64,000 nt of DNA from contig NZ_JARRAB010000016.1 of NCBI RefSeq assembly GCF_030376615.1, positions 1 through 64,000 on the forward strand, written 5' to 3'. The notes below the pieces were generated by a model. That model was given only the letters and a program-made list of their open reading frames with translations, was not told the DNA's origin and made no database searches. Shown here piece after piece: positions 36,719 through 48,638 of this stretch. The translations under genes were made by a program, and so were the position numbers. Positions within the stretch are counted from its first letter, which is position 1, and every line of letters starts with the position of its first letter. Origin of the DNA: Pseudomonas sp. sp1636 (lineage in GTDB: Bacteria > Pseudomonadota > Gammaproteobacteria > Pseudomonadales > Pseudomonadaceae).

Positions 36719-38163
36719 ACCGGTGGCTCCTGCGCCAGGTGCGGCAGGCGCCTGAAGGCTGCCAGGGCGCGGGTGCGGCTGCTGGCGAGGTCGACAATTG
36801 GCCGCGGATAATCCGCCACGCCGAACAGGCCGCCCATGGCCGCCGGGTTGTGGATGTCCTGGTCGTTCAATCCGGCCAACTCCGGCAGCCAGTGGCGGAT
36901 AAAGCTGCCGTCCGGGTCGAAGCGCTGCGCTTGGCTGAGCGGGTTGAAGATGCGGAAATAGGGGGCGGAGTCGGTGCCGGTCGACGAGCTCCATTGCCAG
37001 CCGCCGTTATTGGCGGCCAGGTCGCCGTCGATCAGGTGGCGCATGAAGAAGCGCTCGCCTTCGCGCCAGTCGAGCAGCAGGTTCTTGCTCAGGAACATCG
37101 CCACCACCATGCGCAGGCGGTTGTGCATCCAGCCGGTGGCGAGCAGTTGGCGCATCGCCGCATCGATGATCGGCAAACCGGTGCGGCCTTGTTGCCAGGC
37201 GGCCAGTTCGTCCGGCGCCTGGCGCCAGGCCACGGCGTCGGTTTGCGGGCGAAAGGCGCGGTGCATGGCGACGCGCGGGTAGCCGACCAGGATGTGTTTA
37301 TAGAACTCGCGCCAGAGCAGTTCGTTGATCCAGCTGACGACACCGCTGTGGCCGCTGTCGAACTCGCCCCGATTGGCGTGCAGGGCGGTGTGCAGGCACT
37401 GGCGTGGCGACAGTACGCCGGCGGCGAGGTAGGCGGACAAGCGGCTGGTGCCGGGTTTGCCCGGAAAGTCGCGTTCGTGCTGGTAGTGGTTGATCTGCTC
37501 GTCGGCAAAGTCGAGCAGGCGCCTGTTGGCTTCTTGTTCGCCGGCCGGCCAGAGCTGGCGCAGGCTGGCGTCGGGTTGGCTAAAGCCGGGCACCGCGCCG
37601 GGAACGGGGTCGCTGGCGATATTCAGCGGCGCCTGCGCGGTCGGGCGCTTGATCGGCGCGGGCAGGGCGCTGTGCAGGCGCTGGTAGCAGGCCTTGCGGA
37701 ACTGGCTGTAGACCTGGAAGTAGCCGCCGGACTGGGTCAGCACGCTGCCGGGCCTGAACAATAGCTGATCGAGGTGGCTGTGGAAGCCGATGCCCTGCGC
37801 GTCCAGAACCCGGGCCACGGCCTGGTCGCGGCGGCTTTCGTGGACGCCGTATTCCTCGTTGACCTGAACGCTGCCAATCTGCAGCTGCTGGCACAACTCG
37901 GCGATTACCCGCGGTGCGGCGCTCCAGTCCTCGGCCTGACGCACCAGCAGGGGTACGTTAAGCGCGGCCAGTTCGCGGGTCAGCTCACTCAGGTTGCGCA
38001 GCCAGAAATCGACCTTGCTCGGCGCATCGTCATGGGCTTGCCACTGCGCGGGGCTGAGCAGGAACAGCGCGACCGTTGGCCCGGCCGCCATGGCCGCGGC
38101 CAGTGCGCTGTTGTCCTGTACGCGCAGGTCGGTGCGCAGCCATAGCAGTTGTGGCGTGGTCAT
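36715..38163 (-). CDS. phrB: Deoxyribodipyrimidine photolyase (CPD class I)
   Basis: 482 aa. It repairs cyclobutane pyrimidine dimers using blue light with FAD and an antenna chromophore. The N-terminal Rossmann antenna domain (LLWLRTDLRVQDNSAL) is followed by the FAD domain with WINELLWREFYKHIL, GLPIIDAAMRQLLATGWMHNRLRM and NNGGWQWSSSTGTDSAPYFR. Usual length. It starts inside the regulator stop (4-bp overlap), so the regulator and enzyme are translationally coupled. Confidence 0.96.
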   Translation of the reverse strand: MTTPQLLWLRTDLRVQDNSALAAAMAAGPTVALFLLSPAQWQAHDDAPSKVDFWLRNLSELTRELAALNVPLLVRQAEDWSAAPRVIAELCQQLQIGSVQVNEEYGVHESRRDQAVARVLDAQGIGFHSHLDQLLFRPGSVLTQSGGYFQVYSQFRKACYQRLHSALPAPIKRPTAQAPLNIASDPVPGAVPGFSQPDASLRQLWPAGEQEANRRLLDFADEQINHYQHERDFPGKPGTSRLSAYLAAGVLSPRQCLHTALHANRGEFDSGHSGVVSWINELLWREFYKHILVGYPRVAMHRAFRPQTDAVAWRQAPDELAAWQQGRTGLPIIDAAMRQLLATGWMHNRLRMVVAMFLSKNLLLDWREGERFFMRHLIDGDLAANNGGWQWSSSTGTDSAPYFRIFNPLSQAQRFDPDGSFIRHWLPELAGLNDQDIHNPAAMGGLFGVADYPRPIVDLASSRTRALAAFRRLPHLAQEPPV

Positions 38164-39102
38164 TGGCTGTCCAGCAGGTGGCGGTCGAAGAGCATTTGCA
38201 GGGCGCTAAGCGGGTCATGTGCCATGCCCAGCGCGCTGTTCTGCCGCGCCAGGGCCTGCAACTCCTGACGATGGATGTGCGCCGCCGGGCCGATGACCAG
38301 GCACGGGCAGGCGTATCCCGCCTGCAAGCGCGGCCAATGCGCGCTGTTCAGCGCCTGGCTGGAATACAGCAGCAGTGCGCGCGGCTGGATGTGCTCCACG
38401 GCCATGGCCAGTTCCGCTGGCGGCAGCGGCCAGTCGAAGACGTTGACCGCCGCGCCGGCGTTGCTGGCCAGCCAGGCGGTGAGCCACAGCCCCGGTTCCA
38501 TCGGCAAGTCGGAAAGATTGGCCAGCAGCAGGGGCGCGCCGTCCTGCTGGCGGTTGTTGTGGTAGACCCGCGCGGCGAGCTTGCTGCGCAGCCAGGAGTA
38601 GAAAAATACCTGCTCGGCCTGGGCGCCGAACTGGCCGCGCCAGCGCAGTTGCAGGGCATCGAGCAGCGGCAGCAGCAGCTGTTGGCACAGGGTATGCGGC
38701 GAGTAGAGAGCCAGTTCGCTATTGAAGCACTCGTCCAGGCGCCGTTCGGCCAGGCTGTAGATGGCTGCTTGCAGGCGCTGGCACTTCTCGTCCCACGGCG
38801 AGGGGGTTTCGACAACCGCTGGCTGATTGGCGCGCAGCAGGCCTTTGATCTGGCCAACCGAGACGCCGCGCTTGAGCCAGGTGAGGATGGTCTGGATTTG
38901 CGCCACATGTTCGGCCGAGTAGAGACGGTGCCCCTTGGGCGTGCGGTGCGGCACGATCAGACCGTAACGGCGCTCCCAGGCCCGCAGGGTCACGGCGTTC
39001 ACGCCGGTAAGCCGGGCCACCGCGCGGATCGGCAGGCAATCCTTGGCCAGTGCGTGCGGGCAGTCGTCGCCGGCAGCGGCGGGCGAGTCTTGCTGAGTGA
39101 GG

Positions 39103-39110
<8 letters not shown>
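38160..39110 (-). CDS. MerR-family regulator with a cobalamin-binding-like domain (LitR/CarH-like)
   Basis: 316 aa. A MerR helix-turn-helix at residues 27-90 (PIRAVARLTGVNAVTLRAWERRYGL) is followed by a helical bundle and an alpha/beta domain like the B12-binding half of CarH/LitR photoreceptors. In the region where CarH-type proteins have the cobalt-ligating histidine, I read LSDLPMEPGLWLTAW, without that histidine. Pseudomonads have such a LitR class that controls photolyase-type operons without binding B12 itself. The operon position fits light or stress control of phrB. The histidine alignment is by eye. Confidence 0.85.
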
Positions 39111-41005
<1,895 letters not shown>

Positions 41006-41908
41006 ATGCACATAGTGTTGACCGGGGGTACCGGGTTGATCGGTCGCGCTCTTTGTCATCATTGGGCGCCGCAGGGGCACCAGTTGACGGTGTGGAGCCG
41101 CCGCCCGCAGCGGGTCGCAGCGCTGTGCGGGGCGCAGGTTCGCGGCATCGGCCGGCTCGCCGATCTGGGCGATGAGAAGGTGGACGCCGTGGTCAATCTG
41201 GCCGGCGCCCCCATTGCCGACCGACCCTGGACCAGCAAGCGCAAGAGCCTGCTCTGGGCCAGTCGCATCGCCCTCACCGAGCAACTGCTGAGCTGGTTGC
41301 AGGAGCGCGCAGAAAAGCCGCGGGTGTTGCTGTCCGGTTCGGCGCTGGGCTGGTATGGCGACGGCGGTGAGCGCGAGCTGCATGAGGATTCGCCGCCGGT
41401 CTGTGAGGATTTCGCCGCGCAACTATGCGGCGCCTGGGAAGAAACCGCGCAGCGCGCCGAAGCCATGGGTATTCGTGTGGTGCTGGTGCGCACCGGTCTG
41501 GTGCTGGCGAGGGACGGTGGCTTTCTCAAACGCCTGTTGCTGCCATTCAAACTCGGTTTGGGCGGGCGCCTGGGCGATGGTCGGCAATGGATGCCCTGGG
41601 TTCATTTGGCCGATCAAATTGCCCTGATGGATTTTCTCTTGCAGCAGGAACAGGCCAGCGGTCCTTATAATGCCTGCGCCCCTAACCCGGTTCGCAATGC
41701 CGAGTTTAGCCGTGCGCTGGGTCGTGCCGTGCACCGCCCGGCGTTATTGCCGGTGCCGGCCCTGGTGTTGCGCGTCGGCCTGGGCGAATTGTCCGGTTTG
41801 CTGCTGGGCGGCCAGCGTGCATTGCCGGTGCGTCTGAGCGAAGCTGGTTTCCGTTTTCGTTTCACCGATCTGGATACTGCCCTGGCGGATGTGCTGGGCC
41901 AACACTGA
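41006..41908 (+). CDS. TIGR01777-type NAD-dependent epimerase/dehydratase-like SDR
   Basis: 300 aa, starting MHIVLTGGTGLIGRALCHHW five bases after GAGGAG. Extended/atypical SDR with the Rossmann GGTGLIG motif. Then DAVVNLAGAPIADRPWTSKRK and LLSGSALGWYGDGG, both diagnostic of the YfcH/TIGR01777 group. The C-terminal DUF1731 tail (RVGLGELSGLLLGGQRALP) is present. Substrate unknown. It lies 16 bp before hemH. Confidence 0.9.
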   Translation: MHIVLTGGTGLIGRALCHHWAPQGHQLTVWSRRPQRVAALCGAQVRGIGRLADLGDEKVDAVVNLAGAPIADRPWTSKRKSLLWASRIALTEQLLSWLQERAEKPRVLLSGSALGWYGDGGERELHEDSPPVCEDFAAQLCGAWEETAQRAEAMGIRVVLVRTGLVLARDGGFLKRLLLPFKLGLGGRLGDGRQWMPWVHLADQIALMDFLLQQEQASGPYNACAPNPVRNAEFSRALGRAVHRPALLPVPALVLRVGLGELSGLLLGGQRALPVRLSEAGFRFRFTDLDTALADVLGQH

Positions 41909-41924
41909 CTGATAAGGATTTTTC

Positions 41925-42947
41925 ATGAGTAATCACGCCTTGCTGCTGGTCAATCTGGGCTCCCCAGCGTCGACCGCAGTGGCTGATGTACGGCGCTATC
42001 TCAATCAATTTTTGATGGATCCCTATGTGGTCGATCTGCCCTGGCCGTTGCGGCGTTTGTTGGTCTCGCTGATCCTGATCAAGCGGCCGGCGGCTTCGGC
42101 GCATGCCTATGCGTCGATCTGGTGGGAGCAAGGTTCGCCCCTGACGGTGTTGAGCAAGCGTCTGCAGGACGCGATGAGGGCGCAATGGACGCAAGGCCCG
42201 GTCGAACTGGCGATGCGTTACGGCGAGCCGTCGATCGACACGGTGCTCCAGCGTCTGGCCGCGCAAGGCGTCCAGCGGGTGACCTTGGCGCCGCTTTACC
42301 CGCAGTTCGCCGATAGCACCACCACCACGGTGATCGAGGAGGTCAAGCGGGTGGTGCGGGCGCGCAGCCTGGATATGAGTTTCTCCATCCTGCCGCCGTT
42401 CTACGATCAGCCGGAATACCTCGATGCGCTGGTCGACAGCGCCAAACCGTACCTCGATCAGGGTTTTGACCACCTGTTGCTGAGCTTTCACGGGTTGCCG
42501 GAGCGCCATCTGCACAAGCTCGATCCCGGCGGGCATTGCCTGAAGGACGCCGATTGCTGCCGTGCGGCGCCGCCTGAAGTGCTCGCCACCTGTTACCGCG
42601 CGCAATGCCTGCGGAGCGCCGAAGCCTTTGCCGCGCGCATGGGGCTGCGCGCGGAGCAATGGTCGGTGGCCTTCCAGTCGCGTCTGGGGCGAGCCAAATG
42701 GATCGAACCCTACACCGAGGCTCGCCTCGAGGCGTTGGCCGGGCAGGGGGTGAAAAAGCTGCTGGTGATGTGCCCGGCGTTCGTCGCCGACTGCATCGAA
42801 ACCCTGGAGGAAATCGGCGATCGCGGCCTGGAGCAATTCCAGCAGGCCGGCGGTGAAACCCTGCAGTTGATTCCCTGCCTCAATGATCACCCCAGTTGGG
42901 TGACAGCGCTCAAGCGCTTGAGTGAGCGGGCGCCGTTGATGCTGTAA
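41925..42947 (+). CDS. hemH: Ferrochelatase
   Basis: 340 aa. It inserts Fe2+ into protoporphyrin [16 protein letters not shown] at the N terminus, [12 protein letters not shown] (with the catalytic His) and [19 protein letters not shown] follow, then [21 protein letters not shown] sequence ([17 protein letters not shown]). Soluble or peripheral membrane. A strong hairpin terminator follows. Confidence 0.97.
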   Translation: MSNHALLLVNLGSPASTAVADVRRYLNQFLMDPYVVDLPWPLRRLLVSLILIKRPAASAHAYASIWWEQGSPLTVLSKRLQDAMRAQWTQGPVELAMRYGEPSIDTVLQRLAAQGVQRVTLAPLYPQFADSTTTTVIEEVKRVVRARSLDMSFSILPPFYDQPEYLDALVDSAKPYLDQGFDHLLLSFHGLPERHLHKLDPGGHCLKDADCCRAAPPEVLATCYRAQCLRSAEAFAARMGLRAEQWSVAFQSRLGRAKWIEPYTEARLEALAGQGVKKLLVMCPAFVADCIETLEEIGDRGLEQFQQAGGETLQLIPCLNDHPSWVTALKRLSERAPLML

Positions 42948-42976
42948 AGCACAAGAACCCGAGCAACCCCGGCATG

Positions 42977-43003
42977 AAAAGCCCCGCGCTTGGCGGGGCT
43001 TTT
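42977..43003. terminator. Bidirectional terminator between hemH and uraA
   Basis: AAAAGCCCCGC (42977-42987), a GCTTG loop and GCGGGGCTTTT (42993-43003); A and T tracts on both sides serve both convergent genes. Confidence 0.92.
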
Positions 43004-43016
43004 CATTGTGCGTTAG

Positions 43017-44282
43017 TTAGCCTTGTTCCTCGCTCAGGGCCTTGCTGCGCCAGCCCTGGCCGCCGGGCAGCAGCAGGTTGAGCAAAATGGCGATGATGCC
43101 GCACAGCGAGATGCCCTTGAGGCTGATGTCGCCGGCACCGATGACCATGCCGCCGATGCCGAACACCAGGGTCACCGCCACTATCACCAGGTTGCGCGCC
43201 TCGGACAGATCGACCTGGTGACGGATCAGGGTGTTCAGGCCGACCACGGCGATGGAGCCGAACAGCAGGCAGAGAATGCCGCCCATCACCGGCACCGGGA
43301 TGCTCTGCAGTACCGCGCCGAACTTGCCGATAAAGGCCAGGAGCATGGCGATCAGCGCCGCCCAGACCATCACCCTGGGGTTGAAGTTCTTGGTCAGCAT
43401 CACCGCGCCGGTGACTTCCGAGTAGGTGGTGTTGGGCGGGCCGCCGAGCAGGCCGGCCGCCGAGGTGGCCAGGCCGTCGCCGAGCAGGGTGCGGTGCAGG
43501 CCGGGCTCTTTCAGGTAGTTCTTGCCGGTCACGGTACCGATCGCCAGCACGTCGCCGATGTGTTCGATGGCGGGGGCGATGGCCACCGGCAGGATGAACA
43601 GGATCGCCCCCCAATGCAGTTCGGGGGCGATGAAGTTCGGTACGGCCAGCCAGGGTGCGGCGGCCACCGGGGCGAAGTCGACCGCACCGAACAGCCAGGC
43701 CAGCGTGTAGCCCACGGCGATGCCGCAGAGGATCGGGATCAGGCGGAAAATGCCGCGACCGACCACGGCGACGATCAGGGTGGTGAGCAGCGCCGGCAGG
43801 GAAATCATCAGGGCGATGTCATAGGGCACCAGTTGCGCGCTGGCGTCGCCGGCCTTGCCCATGGCCATGTTCGCCGCCACCGGCGCCAAGCCCAGGCCGA
43901 TGGCCATGATCACCGGGCCGATCACCACCGGTGGCAGCAGGCGGTCGACAAATCCGGTGCCCTTGAGCTTCACCGCCCCGGCCAGGAGCATGTAGGCGAA
44001 GCCGGCGGCGACCAGGCCGCCGAGGGTCGCCGGCAGGCCGAAGTCGGCCTTGGCGGCGAGGATGGGCGCGATAAAGGCGAAGCTCGAGGCGAGAAACACC
44101 GGCACCTGGTTCTTGGTCACCAGTTGGAAAATCAGGGTGCCGAGGCCGGCGGTGAACAACGCCACGTTGGGATCCATACCGGTGATCAACGGCATCAGCA
44201 CCAGCGCGCCGAAGGCCACGAAGAGCATCTGCGAACCGGCCAGAACCTGGCGCCAGGTGGCGTCCTGCGTGTGATCGGGCAT
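43017..44282 (-). CDS. uraA: Uracil permease (NCS2 family)
   Basis: 421 aa from MPDHTQDATWRQVLAG, two bases after upp; the longer open frame over upp is rejected. About 14 membrane segments. The NCS2 substrate-binding region is visible as APAIEHIGDVLAIGTVTGKNYL and NTTYSEVTGAVMLTKNF. A proton-coupled uracil importer working with UPRT, encoded just upstream. Confidence 0.94.
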   Translation of the reverse strand: MPDHTQDATWRQVLAGSQMLFVAFGALVLMPLITGMDPNVALFTAGLGTLIFQLVTKNQVPVFLASSFAFIAPILAAKADFGLPATLGGLVAAGFAYMLLAGAVKLKGTGFVDRLLPPVVIGPVIMAIGLGLAPVAANMAMGKAGDASAQLVPYDIALMISLPALLTTLIVAVVGRGIFRLIPILCGIAVGYTLAWLFGAVDFAPVAAAPWLAVPNFIAPELHWGAILFILPVAIAPAIEHIGDVLAIGTVTGKNYLKEPGLHRTLLGDGLATSAAGLLGGPPNTTYSEVTGAVMLTKNFNPRVMVWAALIAMLLAFIGKFGAVLQSIPVPVMGGILCLLFGSIAVVGLNTLIRHQVDLSEARNLVIVAVTLVFGIGGMVIGAGDISLKGISLCGIIAILLNLLLPGGQGWRSKALSEEQG

Positions 44283-44284
44283 GC

Positions 44285-44923
44285 TCAGGCGTCCTTCTGC
44301 TTGGTGCCGAAGATCTTGTCGCCGGCATCGCCGAGGCCGGGAATGATGTAGCCATGTTCGTTGAGGCGTTCGTCGATCGAGGCGGTGAAGATCATCACGT
44401 CGGGGTGGGCGTCGGCCACCGCCTGGATGCCTTCGGGGGCGGCAACCAGCACCATGGCGCGGATTTCCTTGCAGCCGGCCTTCTTCAGCAGGTCGATGGT
44501 GGCGACCATGGAGCCGCCGGTGGCGAGCATCGGGTCGATGATCATCGCCAGGCGTTCGTCGATCTCCGGCACCAGTTTTTCCAGATAGGTGTGTGCTTGC
44601 AGGGTTTTTTCGTTGCGCGCCACGCCCACGGCACTGACCTTGGCCCCCGGGATCAGGCTGAGCACGCCGTCGAGCATGCCGATACCGGCGCGCAGAATCG
44701 GCACCACGGTGATCTTCTTGCCGGAGATTTTTTCCACCTGAACGGTGCCGCACCAACCCTGAATTTCGCAGTTTTCCAGGGGCAGATCCTTGGTCGCCTC
44801 ATAGGTCAGCAGGGCGCCGACTTCCTGGGCCAGTTCGCGGAAATTTTTCGTGCTGATGTCGGCGCGACGCATCAGGCCGAGCTTGTGGCGAATCAGCGGG
44901 TGGCGGATCTCGAGGATGGGCAT
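44285..44923 (-). CDS. upp: Uracil phosphoribosyltransferase
   Basis: 212 aa. It salvages uracil to UMP with PRPP. Visible are [19 protein letters not shown] and the PRPP-binding loop [17 protein letters not shown]. The C-terminal [17 protein letters not shown] is diagnostic. First gene of upp-uraA. Confidence 0.97.
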   Translation of the reverse strand: MPILEIRHPLIRHKLGLMRRADISTKNFRELAQEVGALLTYEATKDLPLENCEIQGWCGTVQVEKISGKKITVVPILRAGIGMLDGVLSLIPGAKVSAVGVARNEKTLQAHTYLEKLVPEIDERLAMIIDPMLATGGSMVATIDLLKKAGCKEIRAMVLVAAPEGIQAVADAHPDVMIFTASIDERLNEHGYIIPGLGDAGDKIFGTKQKDA

Positions 44924-45172
44924 GGCGGGTTCTCCGGCGGGCTGGCAAAAAAATTGCGCTAGATTAGCATTGGCGTTGCGCCGCTGGCGCGCAGACGCAC
45001 GCGGCGTGCGGGAATTTAGTGCGCAATGTCGCCGATTGCGCGTATTTCTGGCGGTTTGTCCACAAGGGCTTGCTCCGCCTCAGGCAGATGGGTACCTTTG
45101 CCGACTTTTATTTTGACGCATCGATCAGGTTCCGCGCTTGTTCAATGTTCGTTCACTCATAGAGGAAAGACC

Positions 45173-45730
45173 ATGCCCGTCGATCTTGCGCACATCCGCC
45201 AAGTCATGCTGGAAGCCGATTGCCTGTACCCCGAAACCGAAGTGGAAGCGGCCATCGACCAGGTTGCCGCGGCGATCAATAGCGAGTTGGCCGAGCGCAA
45301 CCCGGTGGTGTTCTGCGTGATGAACGGCGGCCTGATCTTCTCCGGTAAATTGCTGCCCAAGCTCAACTTTCCCTTGGAGTTGTCCTACCTGCACGCCACC
45401 CGTTACCGCAACGAAACCAGCGGCGGCGAGCTGTTTTGGAAGGCCAAGCCGGAAATCTCCTTTATCGACCGCGACGTGCTGATCATCGACGACATCCTCG
45501 ACGAGGGCCACACCCTGGGCGCGATCATCGATTTCTGCCGCCATGCCGGCGCCAGCGCGGTGCACACCGCGGTGCTGATCGACAAGGATCACCAGCGCAA
45601 GGCGCGTCCGGATCTCAAGGCCGATTACGTCGGTCTGCCCTGTATCGACCGCTATATCTTCGGCTATGGCATGGATTACAAGGGCTACTGGCGCAATGCG
45701 CCGGGGATCTACGCGGTCAAGGACATGTAA
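45173..45730 (+). CDS. hpt: Hypoxanthine-guanine phosphoribosyltransferase
   Basis: 185 aa, starting MPVDLAHIRQVMLEADCLY, preceded by AGAGGAAAGACC. The PRPP-binding motif DVLIIDDILDEGHTL (about residues 101-115) and the purine-recognition region KADYVGLPCIDRYIFGYGMDYKG are both present. Purine salvage. Divergent from upp-uraA, so a pyrimidine and a purine salvage gene are back to back. Confidence 0.93.
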   Translation: MPVDLAHIRQVMLEADCLYPETEVEAAIDQVAAAINSELAERNPVVFCVMNGGLIFSGKLLPKLNFPLELSYLHATRYRNETSGGELFWKAKPEISFIDRDVLIIDDILDEGHTLGAIIDFCRHAGASAVHTAVLIDKDHQRKARPDLKADYVGLPCIDRYIFGYGMDYKGYWRNAPGIYAVKDM

Positions 45731-45734
45731 CGCC

Positions 45735-45806
45735 ATGAGCGTGCCGCGCGATCTCGATCAGGCCCTGTTTGCCGAACTGGCCTGGAGGCGTGGGCAGTTC
45801 GCCTGA
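45735..45806 (+). pseudogene. Possible gene fragment after hpt (23 codons)
   Basis: ATGAGCGTGCCG opens four bases after the hpt stop and encodes MSVPRDLDQALFAELAWRRG and three more residues before TGA. It reads like the start of a longer protein. What follows (45807-45890) is not coding in any frame. It may be the 5' stub left when the hydroxyproline locus was inserted, or chance. Confidence 0.3.
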
Positions 45807-45907
45807 GCACAGTTGTGCCGAATTCGTCATCCTGTCCGGGTAAAGGGGTCAAGCCGGGTCGAGCCTGAATCGCCACTCTAACCCCTGGTTATTAGAGGAG
45901 GCTGGCC

Positions 45908-46915
45908 GTGATTCGATTGACCCTGGAACAAGCGCGCGAACTGGCGCAGGACATCTTGCGCAGCAACGGCTTCAGCGAGCCCCATGTACAGGCGGTGAGC
46001 GCTACGGTGTTGGCCGGCGAGCGCGATGGCTGCGCCTCCCATGGCCTGTATCGGCTGCTCGGCTGCGTCAGCTCGCTGAAGGCGGGCAAGGTCGTGGCGG
46101 ACGCCGCACCGCAGATCATCGATCAGGCTCCGGCGCTGGTTCGGGTGGATGCCAAAGGTGGCTTTTCCCAGCTGGCGTTTCAGGCCGGCTTGCCGGTACT
46201 GGTGGAAAAGGCCAGGCATTGCGGGATCGCCGCGCTGGCGATTAATCGCTGTGTGCACTTCTCGGCATTGTGGGTGGAGATCGAGGCGCTGACCGAGGCC
46301 GGTCTGGTGGCATTCGCCTTTACCCCAAGCCATGCCTGGGTGGCACCGGCAGGCGGCAGCAAGCCGGTGTTCGGCACCAACCCGATTGCCTTCGGTTGGC
46401 CACGTGTCGGGCACAACCCGTTTATTTTTGATTTCGCCACCAGTGCGATTGCCCGTGGCGAGATCGAGCTGCATCGGCGTGCGGGCAAGCCCATCCCGCT
46501 GGGCTGGGGGATTGACCCGCATGGTCAGCCGAGCACGGATGCCGAGGCGGTCATGAACGGCGCCATGCTGACCTTTGGCGGGCACAAAGGCTCGGCACTG
46601 GCGGCGATGGTGGAGCTGATTGCCGGCCCGCTGATTGGCGATCTGACCAGTGCCGAATCACTGGCTTATGACGCGGGCAGCAAGTCATCGCCCTATCACG
46701 GTGAGCTGCTCGTGGTGCTTGATCCACGGCGCTTTCTCGGGGAGGCCGCCGATGAGCATCTGGCGCGGGCCGAGGCGCTGTTCGAGAGTATCCAGGGCCA
46801 GGGTGCGCGCCTGCCGTCGCAGCGCCGCTACCAGGCCCGAGCGCGCAGCGCCGAGCAGGGCGTGCAGATACCGCAGGCCTTGTACGACGACCTCAAGGCG
46901 CTGATGGTCGATTAG
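45908..46915 (+). CDS. Ldh-family delta1-pyrroline-2-carboxylate reductase
   Basis: 335 aa from GTG at 45908, preceded by AGAGGAGG at correct spacing. Malate/L-lactate dehydrogenase-type (non-Rossmann) NAD(P)H reductase: GERDGCASHGLYRLLG near residue 37, INRCVHFSALW, SKPVFGTNPIAFGWP and LTFGGHKGSALAAM are family motifs. In hydroxyproline clusters this family reduces delta1-pyrroline-2-carboxylate, the product of 3-hydroxyproline dehydratases, to L-proline. The neighbouring aconitase-X and racemase-family genes support that role. Convergent with the minus-strand cluster. Confidence 0.87.
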   Translation: MIRLTLEQARELAQDILRSNGFSEPHVQAVSATVLAGERDGCASHGLYRLLGCVSSLKAGKVVADAAPQIIDQAPALVRVDAKGGFSQLAFQAGLPVLVEKARHCGIAALAINRCVHFSALWVEIEALTEAGLVAFAFTPSHAWVAPAGGSKPVFGTNPIAFGWPRVGHNPFIFDFATSAIARGEIELHRRAGKPIPLGWGIDPHGQPSTDAEAVMNGAMLTFGGHKGSALAAMVELIAGPLIGDLTSAESLAYDAGSKSSPYHGELLVVLDPRRFLGEAADEHLARAEALFESIQGQGARLPSQRRYQARARSAEQGVQIPQALYDDLKALMVD

Positions 46916-46924
46916 GTGCAGTAT

Positions 46925-46954
46925 AAAAAAGCCCCGACTCATTGAGCCGGGGCA
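46925..46954 (-). terminator. Terminator of the hydroxyproline operon
   Basis: On the minus strand GCCCCGGCTC-AATG-GAGTCGGGGC (46931-46954) is followed by T6, a strong Rho-independent terminator 35 bp after the aldehyde dehydrogenase stop. It may also block transcription from the convergent reductase. Confidence 0.88.
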
Positions 46955-46989
46955 AAGCATCGATCTACGTTCTTCCCAGCCGCCATCTT

Positions 46990-48573
46990 TCAGGGCATGG
47001 ATGGGCGCTGCATCAGGCCGTCGACCAAGCGGGCAATGCCCAGTGGGTTGGCGTTTTGCAGGGCTTGCGGGAGCAATTGATCGGGACAGTTCTGGTAGCA
47101 CAGCGGCCGCAGGAAGCGGTTGATGGCAAGGCTGCCCACCGAGCTGCCGCGTGAGTCCGAGGTGGCAGGGTAAGGGCCGCCATGCACCATCGCGTCACAC
47201 ACCTCCACACCCGTTGGGTAGCCGTTGAACAACACCCGGCCGACCTTCTGCTCAAGCAGCGCCAGCACATCGGCGAAGGGCGCGAGGTCTTCACCTTCGG
47301 CGATCAGGGTGGCGCTCAGCTGTCCGTGTAAACCTTGCAGCGCGGCCAGCAGTTCGGTCTTGTCCGTCACTTCGACCACAATGGTGGTCGGGCCGAAAAC
47401 TTCTTCCTGGAGCAGTTCGTCGCCATTCAGCAATAAGCTCACATCCGCTTGGAACAGCTGCGGCTGGGCTTTGCCCGCGGTTTGCCGGGCGCCTGCCAGG
47501 TGTTCGATGCCAGGGTGCGCAAGGAGGCGGTCGACACCGCGCCGGTAACTATCGAGGGTGCCGGCATTGAGCATGGTCTGCGCCGGCTGCTCGGCCATCT
47601 GGGCGGCGAAGTCTTGCAGGAAGTCGCTGAACTCCGCCGAGCGCAAGCCGATCACCAGGCCCGGATTGGTGCAGAACTGGCCGCAGCCAAGCACCACGGA
47701 CGCGCTCAGTTCGCTGGCGATTTTGCTGCCGCGCTGTTGCAGGGCGGCCGGCAACAGCAGCACCGGGTTGATGCTGGACATCTCGGCGAACACCGGGATC
47801 GGCTGCGGGCGAGCGGCGGCCATGTCGCACAGTGCCCGGCCGCCCTTGAGCGAGCCGGTAAAGCCGACGGCTTGAATCAGGGGGTGCTTGACCAGGTCGG
47901 CACCCACACCGTTGCCATAGAGCATGTTGAACACGCCGGCGGGCATACCGGTTTTTTCCGCGGCGCGAATAAGCGCATCGGCCACGCATTCGGCGGTGGC
48001 CATGTGTCCGCTGTGCGCCTTGAATACCACCGGGCAACCGGCGGCTAGGGCTGCGGCGGTGTCGCCGCCAGCGGTGGAGAAGGCCAGCGGAAAGTTGCTG
48101 GCGCCAAACACGGCGACCGGGCCGACGCCGATGTGGTACTGCCGCACATCCGGGCGCGGCAGCGGCTGGCGCTCGGGCAGGGCACTATCGATGCGCGCGC
48201 CGTAGAAGTCGCCGCGGCGCAAGACCTTGGCGAACAGGCGCATCTGCCCGCTGGTGCGGCCCCGTTCGCCCTGGATGCGTCCTGCCGGCAGGGCGGTTTC
48301 GCTACAGACCAGGGCCACGAAGTCCTCGCCCAGGGCATCTATTTCGTCGGCGATGGCCTCGAGAAACTCGGCGCGGCGGCTGGCCGGCAGGCTGCGGAAC
48401 TGTCCATACGCCGCAGCAGCCGCTTGTGCGGCGGCATCTACTTCCGCCGCCGTGGCCTGGCTGAAGCGATAGGGCAGCGCTTCGCCTGTGCAGGCGTTGA
48501 AGCTGGTCTGGGTGTCTTGACCGGCAGCGCTACGAGCGCCGCCGATGTAGTTGTGACCGAGAATTTCCGCCAT
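46990..48573 (-). CDS. Alpha-ketoglutarate semialdehyde dehydrogenase (NADP-dependent ALDH)
   Basis: 527 aa, starting MAEILGHNYIGGARSAAGQD; the frame extends about 100 codons upstream across the deaminase gene but is shadow there. ALDH with catalytic Cys in GCGQFCTNPGLV, general-base Glu in FAEMSSINPV, and GFTGSLKGGRAL. It oxidises 2,5-dioxopentanoate to 2-oxoglutarate, the final step for hydroxyproline (and some sugar acids). It follows the deaminase that makes its substrate by 65 bp. Confidence 0.9.
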   Translation of the reverse strand: MAEILGHNYIGGARSAAGQDTQTSFNACTGEALPYRFSQATAAEVDAAAQAAAAAYGQFRSLPASRRAEFLEAIADEIDALGEDFVALVCSETALPAGRIQGERGRTSGQMRLFAKVLRRGDFYGARIDSALPERQPLPRPDVRQYHIGVGPVAVFGASNFPLAFSTAGGDTAAALAAGCPVVFKAHSGHMATAECVADALIRAAEKTGMPAGVFNMLYGNGVGADLVKHPLIQAVGFTGSLKGGRALCDMAAARPQPIPVFAEMSSINPVLLLPAALQQRGSKIASELSASVVLGCGQFCTNPGLVIGLRSAEFSDFLQDFAAQMAEQPAQTMLNAGTLDSYRRGVDRLLAHPGIEHLAGARQTAGKAQPQLFQADVSLLLNGDELLQEEVFGPTTIVVEVTDKTELLAALQGLHGQLSATLIAEGEDLAPFADVLALLEQKVGRVLFNGYPTGVEVCDAMVHGGPYPATSDSRGSSVGSLAINRFLRPLCYQNCPDQLLPQALQNANPLGIARLVDGLMQRPSMP

Positions 48574-48638
48574 GCGGGGTTCTCCGTTGAAGGCCGCGCT
48601 CGTCGCCGAGCGTGGCGCTGTTGGCTGGGGGCAGCGGC

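Noticed and set aside
36719..36994. Upstream extension of the 75-aa gene
   Set aside because: It lies wholly inside phrB in another frame and has shadow-like composition.
43017..44756. 579-codon frame for uraA
   Set aside because: The 5' 158 codons are upp in another frame; the real start is two bases beyond the upp stop.
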